Origin: Terasakiella sp. SH-1
GTDB taxonomy: Bacteria; Pseudomonadota; Alphaproteobacteria; Rhodospirillales; Terasakiellaceae
Assembly (NCBI RefSeq): GCF_004564135.1
Contig: NZ_CP038255.1
Span: 342,501-406,500, forward strand
Direction: 5' to 3'
DNA: 64,000 nt
The notes beneath the pieces were generated by a model. That model saw only the letters and a list, made by a program, of their open reading frames with translations. It did not search any database and was not told where the DNA came from. Below are positions 25,652-34,506 of this stretch, one piece after another. The position numbers and the translations under genes were made by a program. Position 1 is the first letter of the stretch, and each line of letters begins with the position of its first letter.

Positions 25652-26316
25652 AGTTCAGCCCAACGGCGCAGCAGATTGGCATGGGCTTTGGTTAAAAGGT
25701 CAAATTCACGGCTTTTCCCTTCTCTATTAAAAAGAGAGCGCCGTGCGCTATCCATATCAAATAGAATTTCACGTTGTTCAGCACTGCGCACACGGCTTTG
25801 AACCCAGGTACATGCGACAATACGTTCCCCCGATGTGACGGGTTCAACCCGATGAAGGGTGGTTGAGGGATAACAAACAGCCGCCCCCGCAGGCAGTTTG
25901 AAGCGACGCTCCCGTGCCATGTTTTCGGTGACGAGTTCACCGCCTTCATATGTTTCAGGTGCTGTCAGAAAAACCGTCATGGAAATATCTGTTCGGCTGA
26001 CCCTTTCGCCAAACATCAGGCTGTTATCCACATGGGTGCCGTAATAGCCGCCATCTTTACAACGGCTGATGAGAAAAGGGCGCACAACATGGGGGTGGGT
26101 TGCAATATTAAACAATTCGTTGCGTTGTAAGGCTTGCATTAAAATTTGATTGATTTCCTTAAGTTGGGGGCAATCGCACATTTGTTCATTGTTTTTGACC
26201 ATGCGGGCATGCCAGCCTGCGGTTTTCTTCCCATCTTCAAAAGCAGCTCCCTCTACCAGAGACATGATTTTTGTGCGTTCGGTGTTATTGAGCAGGTCGG
26301 GGAGGGGGATAATCAT
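25648..26316 (-). CDS. Fe(II)/2-oxoglutarate PKHD-type hydroxylase (PiuC/YbiX-like)
   Basis: A 222-residue dioxygenase of the PKHD family. The iron facial triad is visible as His and Asp in GTHVDNS (near residue 96) and a distal His in TTLHRVEP (near 157); an Arg nearby would bind 2-oxoglutarate. A mixed helical C-terminal tail completes the usual length. PiuC relatives are often found with TonB-dependent iron receptors, and none is adjacent here. The substrate is unknown. Start ATG at 26316 directly precedes the conserved MIIPLPDLL. Confidence 0.9.
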   Translation of the reverse strand: MIIPLPDLLNNTERTKIMSLVEGAAFEDGKKTAGWHARMVKNNEQMCDCPQLKEINQILMQALQRNELFNIATHPHVVRPFLISRCKDGGYYGTHVDNSLMFGERVSRTDISMTVFLTAPETYEGGELVTENMARERRFKLPAGAAVCYPSTTLHRVEPVTSGERIVACTWVQSRVRSAEQREILFDMDSARRSLFNREGKSREFDLLTKAHANLLRRWAEL

Positions 26317-26405
26317 GATTTGGCTCTTTCCCTAATTTCGATGTGGGATTTCTTATGTGATTGTACTGACCTGTTTCGAGAATCCCGGACCAGTATGGTC
26401 TTTTG

Positions 26406-26747
26406 TTAGGCTGCTTTCATGGTTATTTCCATGCAAGCTTGCAGAGACGTTTTATATCCGATGGCTGAATGTAGCCTCTGTCGATTGTAGAAGATTTCAA
26501 TATATTCAAACAAGGCCGCTTTTGCCTGCTTTCGCGTTTTGAAGTGATTTCGGTGGACACATTCTGTCTTCAGGGAGTTGGAGAAGCTCTCCATGGGAGC
26601 ATTATCCCAGCAATTTCCTTTGCGGCTCATGGAGGCTTTCATGCGGTGCCGCTTAAGGATTTTGCGGTAATCCTTACAAGCATATTGCACGCCACGATCA
26701 GAATGATGAATTAACCCTTTGGGCGGATTACGGTTCTGGATCGTCAT
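26406..26747 (-). pseudogene. IS3-family transposase OrfB, C-terminal part only
   Basis: 113 codons carrying the second Asp (HHSDRGVQY) and the Glu (DNAPMESFSNSLK) of the DDE triad, and the usual tail (FYNRQRLHSAIGYKTS). The first Asp and all the N-terminal half are deleted, so it cannot be active. The start at 26747 is just the first ATG after the junction. Confidence 0.85.
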
Positions 26748-26755
26748 GTCTTCAA

Positions 26756-26875
26756 TTACCCAACAGATATACCAAGATCTTGAGCAACCGCCGTAGGTTT
26801 TTCGCCTTGGTCCAAAACTCGAGCAACAGCACAGGCTCTGAATTCGTCAGAATAGGTTTTACGTTTCGTCATCAT
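26756..26875 (-). pseudogene. IS3-family OrfA, N-terminal part only
   Basis: 39 codons starting MMTKRKTYSDEFRACAVARV, the helix-turn-helix start of an IS3 OrfA, ending at a TAA created near the deletion joint. The leucine zipper and frameshift region are missing. Confidence 0.8.
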
Positions 26876-27018
26876 AGTTCCTTTCCAGTGATAAATGGAG
26901 TTTATCAACTGGTCCGGGATTCTCGAAACAGGTCACATCACTTTAGACATCACTTTGAGCCCTTACAGAATGGAAAGACTGTAAACTCAATGCCTTACAT
27001 GAAATATTTTGGAGAAAC

Positions 27019-27092
27019 TGGAGCGGGCGAAGGGAATCGAACCCTCGTGTACAGCTTGGGAAGCTGTCGTTCTACCATTGAACTACGCCCGC
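27019..27092 (-). tRNA. tRNA-Gly (anticodon CCC)
   Basis: A 74-base tRNA on the minus strand with an encoded CCA. The acceptor stem pairs GCGGGCG with CGCCCGC, the D arm is GTTC-AATGGTA-GAAC, the anticodon arm ACAGC-TTCCCAA-GCTGT gives CCC, and GGTTCGATTCC forms the T loop. It reads GGG codons. Two different IS3-family elements lie on either side within 200 bases. Confidence 0.95.
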
Positions 27093-27332
27093 CTCTAAGT
27101 GCTTGAAAGTATATAGAGAATAAGCACTAAAAATATATGTTTGCAGGTTTCTTGCAGGTGGGGTGGAAATCCATGTTATCAACAAGCGGCCTGTGAGGCA
27201 TGTTTTAGCGCCTTTATTAAGAGCATGGCAAGCCTTTTGTCCGCAACCAACAAACAAAAAAGCCGTTGATTGGACCTGTATGGAAAAAGTGGAGTGTGTC
27301 TCCTGAGTTAATTCTGCTGACTACAGGAGAAT

Positions 27333-27458
27333 ATGATGAGTCGCAAACGCACCCCAGAATTTAGAGAAGAAGCCGCCTGTGTTGCTTTAAACAGTAACCA
27401 ATCCCGCAAAGTGGTCGCCGCCGATTTCGGCGTTAGTGTCGGCAGTTTGAAGCGTTGA
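27333..27458 (+). pseudogene. IS3-family OrfA, broken by an early stop
   Basis: 41 residues starting MMSRKRTPEFREEAACVAL, an OrfA helix-turn-helix, ending TGA after GSLKR where the family normally continues. Downstream DNA (27490-27530) still encodes a piece like DAQKELAHLRR in another frame, so a frameshift and then a deletion hit the gene. Confidence 0.8.
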
Positions 27459-27530
27459 GTTTCCCAATATTGTGAACGAGAAGGTTCAGCCCTAACGATG
27501 ATGCTCAAAAGGAGTTAGCCCATCTTCGCC

Positions 27531-28388
27531 GTGCAGTTTCAGTTTGTTCACCAGCACCGTGATATCTACAGTATTGCAGGTCTGTGTCGTGCCATGAATA
27601 TTTCACAGAGCGGCCATTTTGCTTGGCGAAAGCATCCTGCCAGTAAACGCCAACGTGAAGATATGGTTCTGCTTGCCCGCATCAAATCCATTCACTACGC
27701 TAATTATCAATCCTATGGACGAGGCCGCATGACAGATGAATTGCAGGAAGAAGGAATTTGCGTCGGTGAACACCGCGTTGCCCGGATCATGAAGCAGAAC
27801 AATCTGCGGATCGTGCAAAGCCAGAAATTCAAACGCACAACCGATAGCGATCACAAACATAATATCTCGCCTAATCTGTTGGATGGTAATTTTGCTGCGA
27901 CAGCACCGGATCAAAAATGGACGGAAGATATCACCTACCTGTGGACGGGTGAAGGTTGGCTCTATTTGGCGGTTGTTATCGACCTTTACTCCCGCCGCGT
28001 GATTGGCTGGTCTACAAGCAGACACATGAAAAAAGATTTGGTGATTGATGCCCTGAACAAGGCGATTGCCCTTCGCAAGCCACCTGCTGGTGTGACTTTT
28101 CATGCAGATAGCGGTTCACAATATTGTTCAAATAAATTCCGTAAACTGCTGGCGATGTACAAGTTCAAACAGTCGATATCCGGCAAAGGGAACTGCTATG
28201 ATAATGCCGCTGTAGAGACCTTCTTTAAGACCTTGAAAGCGGAAATGGTTTGGAAAATCGCCTTCCAAACCCGCGATCATACTAAAAAGGAGTTGTTCAA
28301 ATATATAAATGGATTTTACAATGCCCGTCGCCGTCATTCATATCTAAATGGCCTCAGTCCGATTAAATTTGAAAAACGGGCTGCTTAA
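27531..28388 (+). CDS. IS3-family transposase OrfB (DDE domain intact)
   Basis: A 285-residue integrase-core transposase. The N-terminal HTH_21-like part (IHYANYQSYGRGRMTDEL) and the rve core are present, with the triad as Asp in TEDITYLW, Asp in HADSGSQY and Glu in DNAAVETFFKTLK. It starts at a GTG because the normal OrfA-B fusion region is deleted. With no intact OrfA the element is probably immobile, although the catalytic residues survive. About ten N-terminal residues of a typical OrfB are replaced. Confidence 0.85.
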   Translation: MQFQFVHQHRDIYSIAGLCRAMNISQSGHFAWRKHPASKRQREDMVLLARIKSIHYANYQSYGRGRMTDELQEEGICVGEHRVARIMKQNNLRIVQSQKFKRTTDSDHKHNISPNLLDGNFAATAPDQKWTEDITYLWTGEGWLYLAVVIDLYSRRVIGWSTSRHMKKDLVIDALNKAIALRKPPAGVTFHADSGSQYCSNKFRKLLAMYKFKQSISGKGNCYDNAAVETFFKTLKAEMVWKIAFQTRDHTKKELFKYINGFYNARRRHSYLNGLSPIKFEKRAA

Positions 28389-28477
28389 GTGAGTGAGACA
28401 CACTCCATTTTTTCCATACAGGTCCAGAGGTTATGGCTGGATATGTTCTTGTGCCTGAGGTTGCTTATATATCTATT

Positions 28478-29485
28478 TCATGAAGCGCCGATTTCCAAAG
28501 CATTCAGTCTTTCCAGCAGTTCTTGCTGGGTAATGACAGGCTGTTCTTCTGGCGGAGGAGGGAGTTCGTCATCCTGTGGGGCAGGAATGTCTTTTTCTGG
28601 AAAGAGTTCGGGATTGATATTCACAAAAATATCGTGAATCAGCTCTTTCAGGTCGAAAAGTTTCGCAAGATTACTGTCTTTTGGGGTCTCTGGTTCACGT
28701 TTTAGGCGATGGGCGATATCGAGCAAAAGAGAACAGGGCTTTTTGGCCTGAATATAGGGGGAATCCGGTAGTTTTTCTTCCAATTTAGAAGTGAATTGTT
28801 CCAGTTTTTCAATGGTTGGCAGCGGTTCGTGAGGTATGCCAGCCTCGTAATCTGCGAGAAGTTGCTCAGACAGGGAAATGACCTGATAAGCCCCGCGTTC
28901 CACTTGCATTTGGGCGATTTTGTGCTGTGCATCCTGAATAGCATGGCGCATTTGGTGTAAGCTGTTTCCGCTGGTGATATCTTCCAACGGGTTGGGGACC
29001 GGGATCGTGGGGATGATCTGTTTACCGGGGCGAGGGGCACCTTTTCGTCTGTCCGGTCCGAGATAATCAGCTGTGACAATAAACTCTTTGCGCTGTTGCG
29101 ATAGCAGCATGATATGTTCGCTAAAGGCATTTCCATCAAGAGGTTTGACCAGTACATCATCCACACCGGCATTGATATACTGCTGTTTTAAATCGTCCTC
29201 GGGGTGATCGCTGAGAGCAATAATGACGATAAACGGGTTGGAGCCAATTTTACCGTAACGAATATCACGTACAAGCTGGCTAAGGTCGCCGCCTTCCATA
29301 TGGGTATCCACAACCAGCAAATCTGCCCGGTCAGAGGCTACATTGTCCCTGATACTTTCCAGTTCAGAGGCAAAGTTGACATTGCGAAAGCCCTTTTCAC
29401 GCAAGGCAGCATAAAAGGTGCGCCGGGTTTCAACATCGGGTTCGCCCAAGACCAGTCTGACATTTGTATAGCTGTGATTTTCCAC
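28478..29485 (-). CDS. Response regulator receiver protein with uncharacterised C-terminal region
   Basis: A 335-residue cytoplasmic protein. Residues about 8-125 are a receiver domain with an acidic pocket (LGEPD), phospho-acceptor Asp in VVDTHMEG and conserved Lys in VLVKPLDG. Next comes the motif YLGPDRRKGAPRPG, common in alphaproteobacterial receivers of this kind. Then follows a helical region (about 180-290) and a proline- and acid-rich tail (PAPQDDELPPPPEEQP). No DNA-binding or enzymatic output domain is recognisable, so it may act by protein contact. The gene ends 52 bases from the IS3 element. Confidence 0.8.
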   Translation of the reverse strand: MENHSYTNVRLVLGEPDVETRRTFYAALREKGFRNVNFASELESIRDNVASDRADLLVVDTHMEGGDLSQLVRDIRYGKIGSNPFIVIIALSDHPEDDLKQQYINAGVDDVLVKPLDGNAFSEHIMLLSQQRKEFIVTADYLGPDRRKGAPRPGKQIIPTIPVPNPLEDITSGNSLHQMRHAIQDAQHKIAQMQVERGAYQVISLSEQLLADYEAGIPHEPLPTIEKLEQFTSKLEEKLPDSPYIQAKKPCSLLLDIAHRLKREPETPKDSNLAKLFDLKELIHDIFVNINPELFPEKDIPAPQDDELPPPPEEQPVITQQELLERLNALEIGAS

Positions 29486-29626
29486 GAAAAAGGTCCGCTG
29501 CCTGAATATTTTTGATCTTTCTTGTAAGTATAGCTTTTTTCAATGGGAAATCACATTTTTTTGAATTGCCTTTTGAAACGGGAGAAGTAGGTTAGTACAT
29601 AGAACGATAGATCCTGACTCTAGAGT

Positions 29627-30574
29627 GTGAAAACAGTGGATAATCTTGCGCAATATCAAAAGTTTGAACATCCTGACATTACGGCCAAGGGGGAAACCCG
29701 TGCGTTGGTTGGGCTGACACACCTTCATACTGTTTGGTTTAATACAGGAAGCCTGTGCAATATCACGTGTAAGGGGTGCTATATGGACTCCAGTCCGCAA
29801 AATGATGCGCTGGCGTATATTTCAGCACAAGAAGTCGCCACATATCTGGATGAAATGCGCGACCATCAGATGGATGTGCGTGAAATTGGCTTTACGGGCG
29901 GCGAACCATTTATGAACCCGGAAATCATCGACATTATTACCGATTGCTTGGAACGGGATTTCCGGGTTTTAGTGCTGACCAATGCGATGAAACCCCTTCA
30001 TCATAAAAAAGAAGCCTTGCTCTCTTTGAAGGAAACGTATGGGGGGCAGTTGAGCATGCGGGTTTCGGTTGATCATTATCGACAGGGTGAACATGAAGCC
30101 CTGCGGGGGGAAGGAAGCTGGACACCGATGATTGAAGGCTTGTCCTGGTTGGCGCAGCATGGGTTTAATCTGGCAGTTGCCGGGCGGACCATTTGGCCGG
30201 AAAGTGAAGAAAGAGAACGTCAGGGCTATGGCGAAATGTTTGCAAAAGAGGGGATTGCGATCAATCCCTTTGATCCGGTGGAGCTGGTTTTATTCCCGGA
30301 AATGGATGAAAAAGCGGATGTACCGGAAATTACCACAGCTTGTTGGGATATTGTCGGGGTGCAGCCAGAAGCCATGATGTGTGCCAGCTCTCGTATGATT
30401 ATTAAACGAAAAGGGGCTGCGCATCCGGTGGTGGTTCCTTGTACGTTGCTGCCTTATGATGAAAAGTTTGAAATGGGGCGCAAGCTGTCCCAAGCCGATA
30501 AAGATGTTAAATTGAACCACCCTCATTGTGCAAAATTTTGCGTTCTGGGTGGGGGGGCTTGTTCTAAAACATAG
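29627..30574 (+). CDS. Radical SAM protein of unknown substrate
   Basis: A 315-residue enzyme. The 4Fe-4S/SAM motif is Cys44-x3-Cys48-x2-Cys51 (LCNITCKGC), with the GGEP motif in GFTGGEPFMNPE near residue 92. The C-terminal part has further cysteines, ending HCAKFCVLGGGACSKT, which could hold a second cluster or a substrate. Start is GTG at 29627; no ATG fits. It resembles SPASM-like or arsenosugar-type radical SAM proteins only in layout, and I cannot assign the reaction. The next gene encodes an exported repeat protein in the same direction. Confidence 0.85.
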   Translation: MKTVDNLAQYQKFEHPDITAKGETRALVGLTHLHTVWFNTGSLCNITCKGCYMDSSPQNDALAYISAQEVATYLDEMRDHQMDVREIGFTGGEPFMNPEIIDIITDCLERDFRVLVLTNAMKPLHHKKEALLSLKETYGGQLSMRVSVDHYRQGEHEALRGEGSWTPMIEGLSWLAQHGFNLAVAGRTIWPESEERERQGYGEMFAKEGIAINPFDPVELVLFPEMDEKADVPEITTACWDIVGVQPEAMMCASSRMIIKRKGAAHPVVVPCTLLPYDEKFEMGRKLSQADKDVKLNHPHCAKFCVLGGGACSKT

Positions 30575-30654
30575 TTTTAGTTGAGACTTTCACGAATATA
30601 TTTCATATTAGGCCCTGTCCCTGAGATTACTTTAGCTGGAAAAGGTAGCCATAA

Positions 30655-31575
30655 ATGACAGTCATTAGACCCGTATTGGTGTGCTTCCTTTTAATCATAA
30701 CTTCTATTGAGAGTGTTTCAGCCGAACCCAAAAGGCCGGATCATGTCTATGCAAAGGTGCAGGCCCTGAATGAAAAGCTTGTCCATTTTTTACGTCATGA
30801 CCATTCCGGTGAGAAGCTGGTTATCGTTTCCCCGATTTTTCAAAGGCGTGAAATTCAGCCACGCCATGTCTATCAAAAAGCATTGGATGTTGAGCTAAAA
30901 CTCGCAGGTATTCTGCGGGCAAATGGCATTGAAGTGACCGAGACGCAAAAAGTTGAATTGCGCCCTTATGCACCTGATCAGGTTTTTGCGGTGATGGATC
31001 GTATTATCGAACGGGTGGACCGGTTGCTGACTTCCCATGATTTGGCTTTTTCATCTGAATTAGGGTCAATGGTGGAAAAGAAACCCCGTGATGTCTATCA
31101 ACTATTGCGCCGTGTGGAGCGCTTTTTGTTGAAAATGGGGGCCTCGACAACCATGCCGGGGCATGTGTTGCGCCGTGCGCGTGTGCTGGCCGGATTGGTG
31201 AAAAAGCTATGTTTGGGGGAAACCTGTAAAGGTTTGTCCCTCCAGGAGGTGACTCCAGGCGAAATTATTATCCCGCGTAATGTGTATAAAGAAACGTACG
31301 ACTTCATTCATGAACTTAATCAGTTTGTCGAAAAGAAGAAGGTGCCGCTTCGGGGCGGGGTGATTGCCTTGCCTGCCTTAAATACGTTGGTGACACCTGC
31401 GGATGTGAATGAGGTCATGTCAACCGCGTTGGCGGATACGATTGGCGTTATTCAACATTATGGCCATTCTGGGTATATCGAATTAAAGGGCGTGGATGTC
31501 CATGCTATGCCAAGAGATGTTTGGCAGCAAATCCAGTATGCCCGTCGGGTTATTGCCCGGTTGAACAGTCTCTAA
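30655..31575 (+). CDS. Exported protein with eight PxxVY-type repeats
   Basis: A 306-residue protein with a signal peptide ending near residue 23 (ESVSA). The mature chain is made of eight modules that each begin with Pro-x-x-Val-aromatic: PDHVY28, PRHVY69, PDQVF107, PRDVY144, PGHVL168, PRNVY207, PADVN248 and PRDVW286 (number is the Pro). Spacing is mostly 37-41 residues; one gap is 24. Each motif is followed by an amphipathic helix, so a helical solenoid is likely. Two cysteines lie in CLGETC. I do not recognise the family. A periplasmic scaffold or binding role is inference. Confidence 0.75.
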   Translation: MTVIRPVLVCFLLIITSIESVSAEPKRPDHVYAKVQALNEKLVHFLRHDHSGEKLVIVSPIFQRREIQPRHVYQKALDVELKLAGILRANGIEVTETQKVELRPYAPDQVFAVMDRIIERVDRLLTSHDLAFSSELGSMVEKKPRDVYQLLRRVERFLLKMGASTTMPGHVLRRARVLAGLVKKLCLGETCKGLSLQEVTPGEIIIPRNVYKETYDFIHELNQFVEKKKVPLRGGVIALPALNTLVTPADVNEVMSTALADTIGVIQHYGHSGYIELKGVDVHAMPRDVWQQIQYARRVIARLNSL

Positions 31576-31589
31576 ATCCTGACTACGGC

Positions 31590-32927
31590 CTAGGCTTTAC
31601 GGAAGATCGCGGCAACTTCGACATGATCGGACCAGATGAACTGATCAACAGGCATCAGTTTGTCAATGTGATACCCGCCTTTGAGCAAAGCGTTAGCATC
31701 GCGTCCAAAGGTGGCCGGGTTACAGGAAATAGCGATGATAAGCGGAATATTGCTTTCAGCCAGAGCTTCGGCTTGTTCGCGAGCCCCTGCGCGTGGTGGG
31801 TCAAACAGGACAGCATCATATTTATCCAGTTCCTTACCCATCAGGGGTTGGCGATCAAGGTCGCGTACTTCGGTGGTGATACGTCCGCCAAGGCTTGCCC
31901 GTCCTGCAGATAGTTCCAATGCTTTCAGGGCTGCTTCATTGGTTTCTACAGCATGGACAATCCCTTTGGTTGCCAAGGCAAAGGTGAAGCTGCCACAACC
32001 GGCATAAAGGTCGAGGATTTTCTTTTCCCCCGATAAGGCGCTTAAGGCAAAGTCGACAAGGGCTTGTTCGCCTTCTTTGCTGGGTTGCAGGAAGGGTGCT
32101 GGGGGAAGTTCAATGGTTGTACCAGAAAATTCGGTTGTGACCGGGCAACGCTGGGCAATGGTTTCAGGCGTGCCTCGGCCATTTTCCTGCCAGGACAGGC
32201 GTCCGATATTCTGTTGTTCTGCAAAAGCCATGAGCTTTTCATGAACTTTCAAGTCCGGGCGACCGGGCAGGGAGAAGACAATATCACAGGCTTCCATTGG
32301 GGCATTGATGATAATGTCCCCTCGGCCTTCCTGTTTCAAAATTTGAGGCATGAGGTCGCGCAATGCCGGGATCAGGCTATTGAGTTTTTCGCTCAGTAAC
32401 AGGCAAGTGGTGATTTCTTCAATGCGATGGCTGGAGCGGGCATTAAACCCAAAGACAATTTTCTTGCCTTTTTTCATTACGGCAAAAGAGGCACGGCGCC
32501 GCGTTCCCGCACGACCCAGAAATGGTTTTTCCATTTCGGTAACAATATCGCTGCGGCGAATGATATCTGTGACCTTGTGGGTTTTCCACTCGCTGTAATA
32601 ATGGCTTTCAAGATGCTGTAAGTTACAGCCGCCACATTTTGTATAATGGGGGCAGGGGGCGTCAACACGGTGGGTACTGGGGGTGACGATGTTCTTAATT
32701 TCACCGCTAAAGCTGTCGCCGCGTTTATTGGTGACTTTAACTGTCACCACATCACCTTCTACACTATAAGGCACGAAGAAGTCATGGCCTGTATTATCGC
32801 GGCCTAACCCATCACCTTTGGCCCCGACGCCATAGATGGAAACATCCATTAATTCTTTAGGCAGGGCAGGTTTTTTGGTGGTTTTACGGGCAGGTTTACG
32901 ACGGCGCGAGGAATGGGGGCGGGGCAC
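31590..32927 (-). CDS. Class I SAM-dependent RNA methyltransferase, TrmA/RumA family
   Basis: A 445-residue RNA 5-methyluridine-type methyltransferase. A basic N-terminal tail precedes a TRAM domain (about 28-85). Cysteines in APCPHYTKCGGC and later EITTCLLL would hold a 4Fe-4S cluster. The SAM motif is ILDLYAGCGSF, and the catalytic cysteine lies in ISCNPATF near the C-terminus. Target is probably rRNA U747 or U1939, but the exact site is not shown. It is the last gene of the Mla-like operon, five bases after the lipoprotein, so cotranscription is likely. Confidence 0.85.
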   Translation of the reverse strand: MPRPHSSRRRKPARKTTKKPALPKELMDVSIYGVGAKGDGLGRDNTGHDFFVPYSVEGDVVTVKVTNKRGDSFSGEIKNIVTPSTHRVDAPCPHYTKCGGCNLQHLESHYYSEWKTHKVTDIIRRSDIVTEMEKPFLGRAGTRRRASFAVMKKGKKIVFGFNARSSHRIEEITTCLLLSEKLNSLIPALRDLMPQILKQEGRGDIIINAPMEACDIVFSLPGRPDLKVHEKLMAFAEQQNIGRLSWQENGRGTPETIAQRCPVTTEFSGTTIELPPAPFLQPSKEGEQALVDFALSALSGEKKILDLYAGCGSFTFALATKGIVHAVETNEAALKALELSAGRASLGGRITTEVRDLDRQPLMGKELDKYDAVLFDPPRAGAREQAEALAESNIPLIIAISCNPATFGRDANALLKGGYHIDKLMPVDQFIWSDHVEVAAIFRKA

Positions 32928-32931
32928 AGAT

Positions 32932-33516
32932 CTATCTCACATCAAGTAGGAATTCAGCGTAAATATCGCTTAGCGCCGCATTCATAGCAGCAACCGCCCC
33001 GTTAACACCAGAAGAAGATTGCACCAATTCCCGCTTATAAGTTTTCAGGACCAGAATTTTGTCATCACCTGTGCGTTTCAGGCCAATTTCGATTTCTACC
33101 GCCACCTTGTCCTGACGGGACAGGTCGCGTTCCAGACGTTTGATCTTACCGGTGAGCAGATAGTCTTCATCCATGCGCAAGTCTGGCGTGACCACATGTT
33201 TGGCAATATTGGCGGCACGCAGGAAATTGACCATGGCATCTTGTAACAGGTCGACAGGCGGTTCGACCCAGAAATGGTAATGATATTCTGACAGATGGCC
33301 GTTGCCTTCACTATAAGCAATCGGGCGACCGGAAATCAGCCCGTCAGCACGAAACCGTTCCACTTCGACCACACCATCAAGGGACATGGGCATTTTCGGC
33401 GGTGTTTTCACCGACAGGCGGTAATAATGGTCCTGGGGCAATTCTGGTTGGGCGCAGGCCGCAAGAAGAAGAGCGGATGTCGCAAAAGCAAGGGAGGTGA
33501 GTTTTAATTTTTTCAT
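32932..33516 (-). CDS. ABC-type transport auxiliary lipoprotein, PqiC/YmbA-like
   Basis: A 194-residue outer-membrane-type lipoprotein. The signal MKKLKLTSLAFATSALLLAAC ends in a lipobox with Cys21. The mature part (PLPQDHYYRLSV...GVVEVERFRADGLISGRPIAYS) matches the domain of PqiC and similar proteins that join MCE complexes to the outer membrane. It follows mlaD by 21 bases. MlaC and MlaA are not encoded nearby, so this system may use the lipoprotein as in PqiABC. Confidence 0.82.
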   Translation of the reverse strand: MKKLKLTSLAFATSALLLAACAQPELPQDHYYRLSVKTPPKMPMSLDGVVEVERFRADGLISGRPIAYSEGNGHLSEYHYHFWVEPPVDLLQDAMVNFLRAANIAKHVVTPDLRMDEDYLLTGKIKRLERDLSRQDKVAVEIEIGLKRTGDDKILVLKTYKRELVQSSSGVNGAVAAMNAALSDIYAEFLLDVR

Positions 33517-33537
33517 TGTTTCAATCTCCTTTACACC

Positions 33538-34506
33538 TTAACGGGCCTTATCTGTGGGCGGGGTGCCGCCCAGCAATAAGCCCGGATTTTGACGGATATG
33601 GCGGCTGAATTCATACATGTTGCGGCTGGTACCTTCCAAATTTTGTGAAATGGTATCAATATGGCGCGACAGGGTTTCCATAACAAAACGCAGGTCAGAA
33701 ATGGCTTTTTCCATTTCCGGTTTACTGTCTGTAACCAGATTATCCATATTGCCAACCATATGATCCGCTTTTTCCAATGTGTTGCCCAGTTTGTTCATGT
33801 CGTCAATGGCTGTATTGATTTTCTGGCGGTTCGTAGCAGACAGGATTTTGGACAATTCATTACCAGAGGCATTGAGGTCTGCACTGAAACCTTCCAGATT
33901 ATCGGCAATTTGCGGGGTGCGCAGGCTGATGTCATCCAGAATATCTTTTAATTGCTGGCTCATGGCTGCACCGTCTTCGGCCAGCAAGATTGCCGCAGAA
34001 TTGACAGCCGTATTCAGGTTCAGCAGCAGCGGACGCACATCTGTTTCCATGAGGGAACTAATCTGTTCGGCCAGAGTCGACATGGCGGCAAACATATCGG
34101 CATTTTCAAGCCCCATGATTTTATCACCGGGCTTTAAGGCTGTTGTGCTGTCCCCGGCACGGATATTGATGGTAAGTGCAGACAACAGCCCGGCAGAAGA
34201 GACAGCAGCAATACTGTCTTGTGGGATATCCCAGCCTTCAGCCACAGACATTTCGATTTTAAAACGCATGCGGCCATCATGCTTTTCCGGGATGATCTGT
34301 TCGATTTGTCCTACAGGATAGCCTTCATAGACCACCTGTGTGCCAAACTTCAGTCCCTGTACCCGATTATAGGTGGTGTAATAGGTATCCACCGTTCCTG
34401 TACGCCCCGTCAAAAGCGCAACGGCGATGATCAGACAGGCGATAGAGGCAATGACAAAGCTGCCAACGATCATATAGTTCATCTTGGCGTTCTTAAGTGC
34501 GCTCAT
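33538..34506 (-). CDS. MlaD/MCE-domain lipid transport protein
   Basis: A 322-residue protein with one N-terminal membrane helix (about 10-32), an MCE domain (about 38-120, with VQGLKFGTQVVYEGYPVGQIEQI) and a long C-terminal helical region. MCE rings carry phospholipids through the periplasm. Here the chain is much longer than E. coli MlaD, so the helical part may form a tube or bind partners. ATGA overlap with the ATPase gene, four bases, shows tight coupling. The gene belongs to the mlaE-mlaF-mlaD-lipoprotein set. Confidence 0.9.
   Translation of the reverse strand: MSALKNAKMNYMIVGSFVIASIACLIIAVALLTGRTGTVDTYYTTYNRVQGLKFGTQVVYEGYPVGQIEQIIPEKHDGRMRFKIEMSVAEGWDIPQDSIAAVSSAGLLSALTINIRAGDSTTALKPGDKIMGLENADMFAAMSTLAEQISSLMETDVRPLLLNLNTAVNSAAILLAEDGAAMSQQLKDILDDISLRTPQIADNLEGFSADLNASGNELSKILSATNRQKINTAIDDMNKLGNTLEKADHMVGNMDNLVTDSKPEMEKAISDLRFVMETLSRHIDTISQNLEGTSRNMYEFSRHIRQNPGLLLGGTPPTDKAR

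Larger units (their letters stand above)
26367..26935 (-). mobile_element. Internally deleted IS3-family element (MITE-like)
   Basis: Perfect 27-bp terminal inverted repeats (26367-26393 and 26909-26935, beginning TGACCTGTTTCGAG) bound only 569 bases. Inside are the start of orfA and the end of orfB joined by a deletion. Both ends are intact, so a related transposase could still move it. No direct target repeat is obvious. Confidence 0.88.
27271..28426 (+). mobile_element. IS3-family insertion sequence, degenerate
   Basis: A 1,156-base element with terminal inverted repeats of about 31 bp (27272-27302 and 28395-28425, one mismatch; start TGGACCTGTATGG). It contains a truncated orfA and an almost complete orfB. 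The orfA-orfB junction is damaged by a stop and a deletion. No clear target duplication can be seen. Confidence 0.87.

Noticed and set aside
26017..26040. TTATCCACA inside the hydroxylase gene as a DnaA box of interest
   Set aside because: A single match within coding sequence and no cluster nearby; expected by chance in a window of this size.
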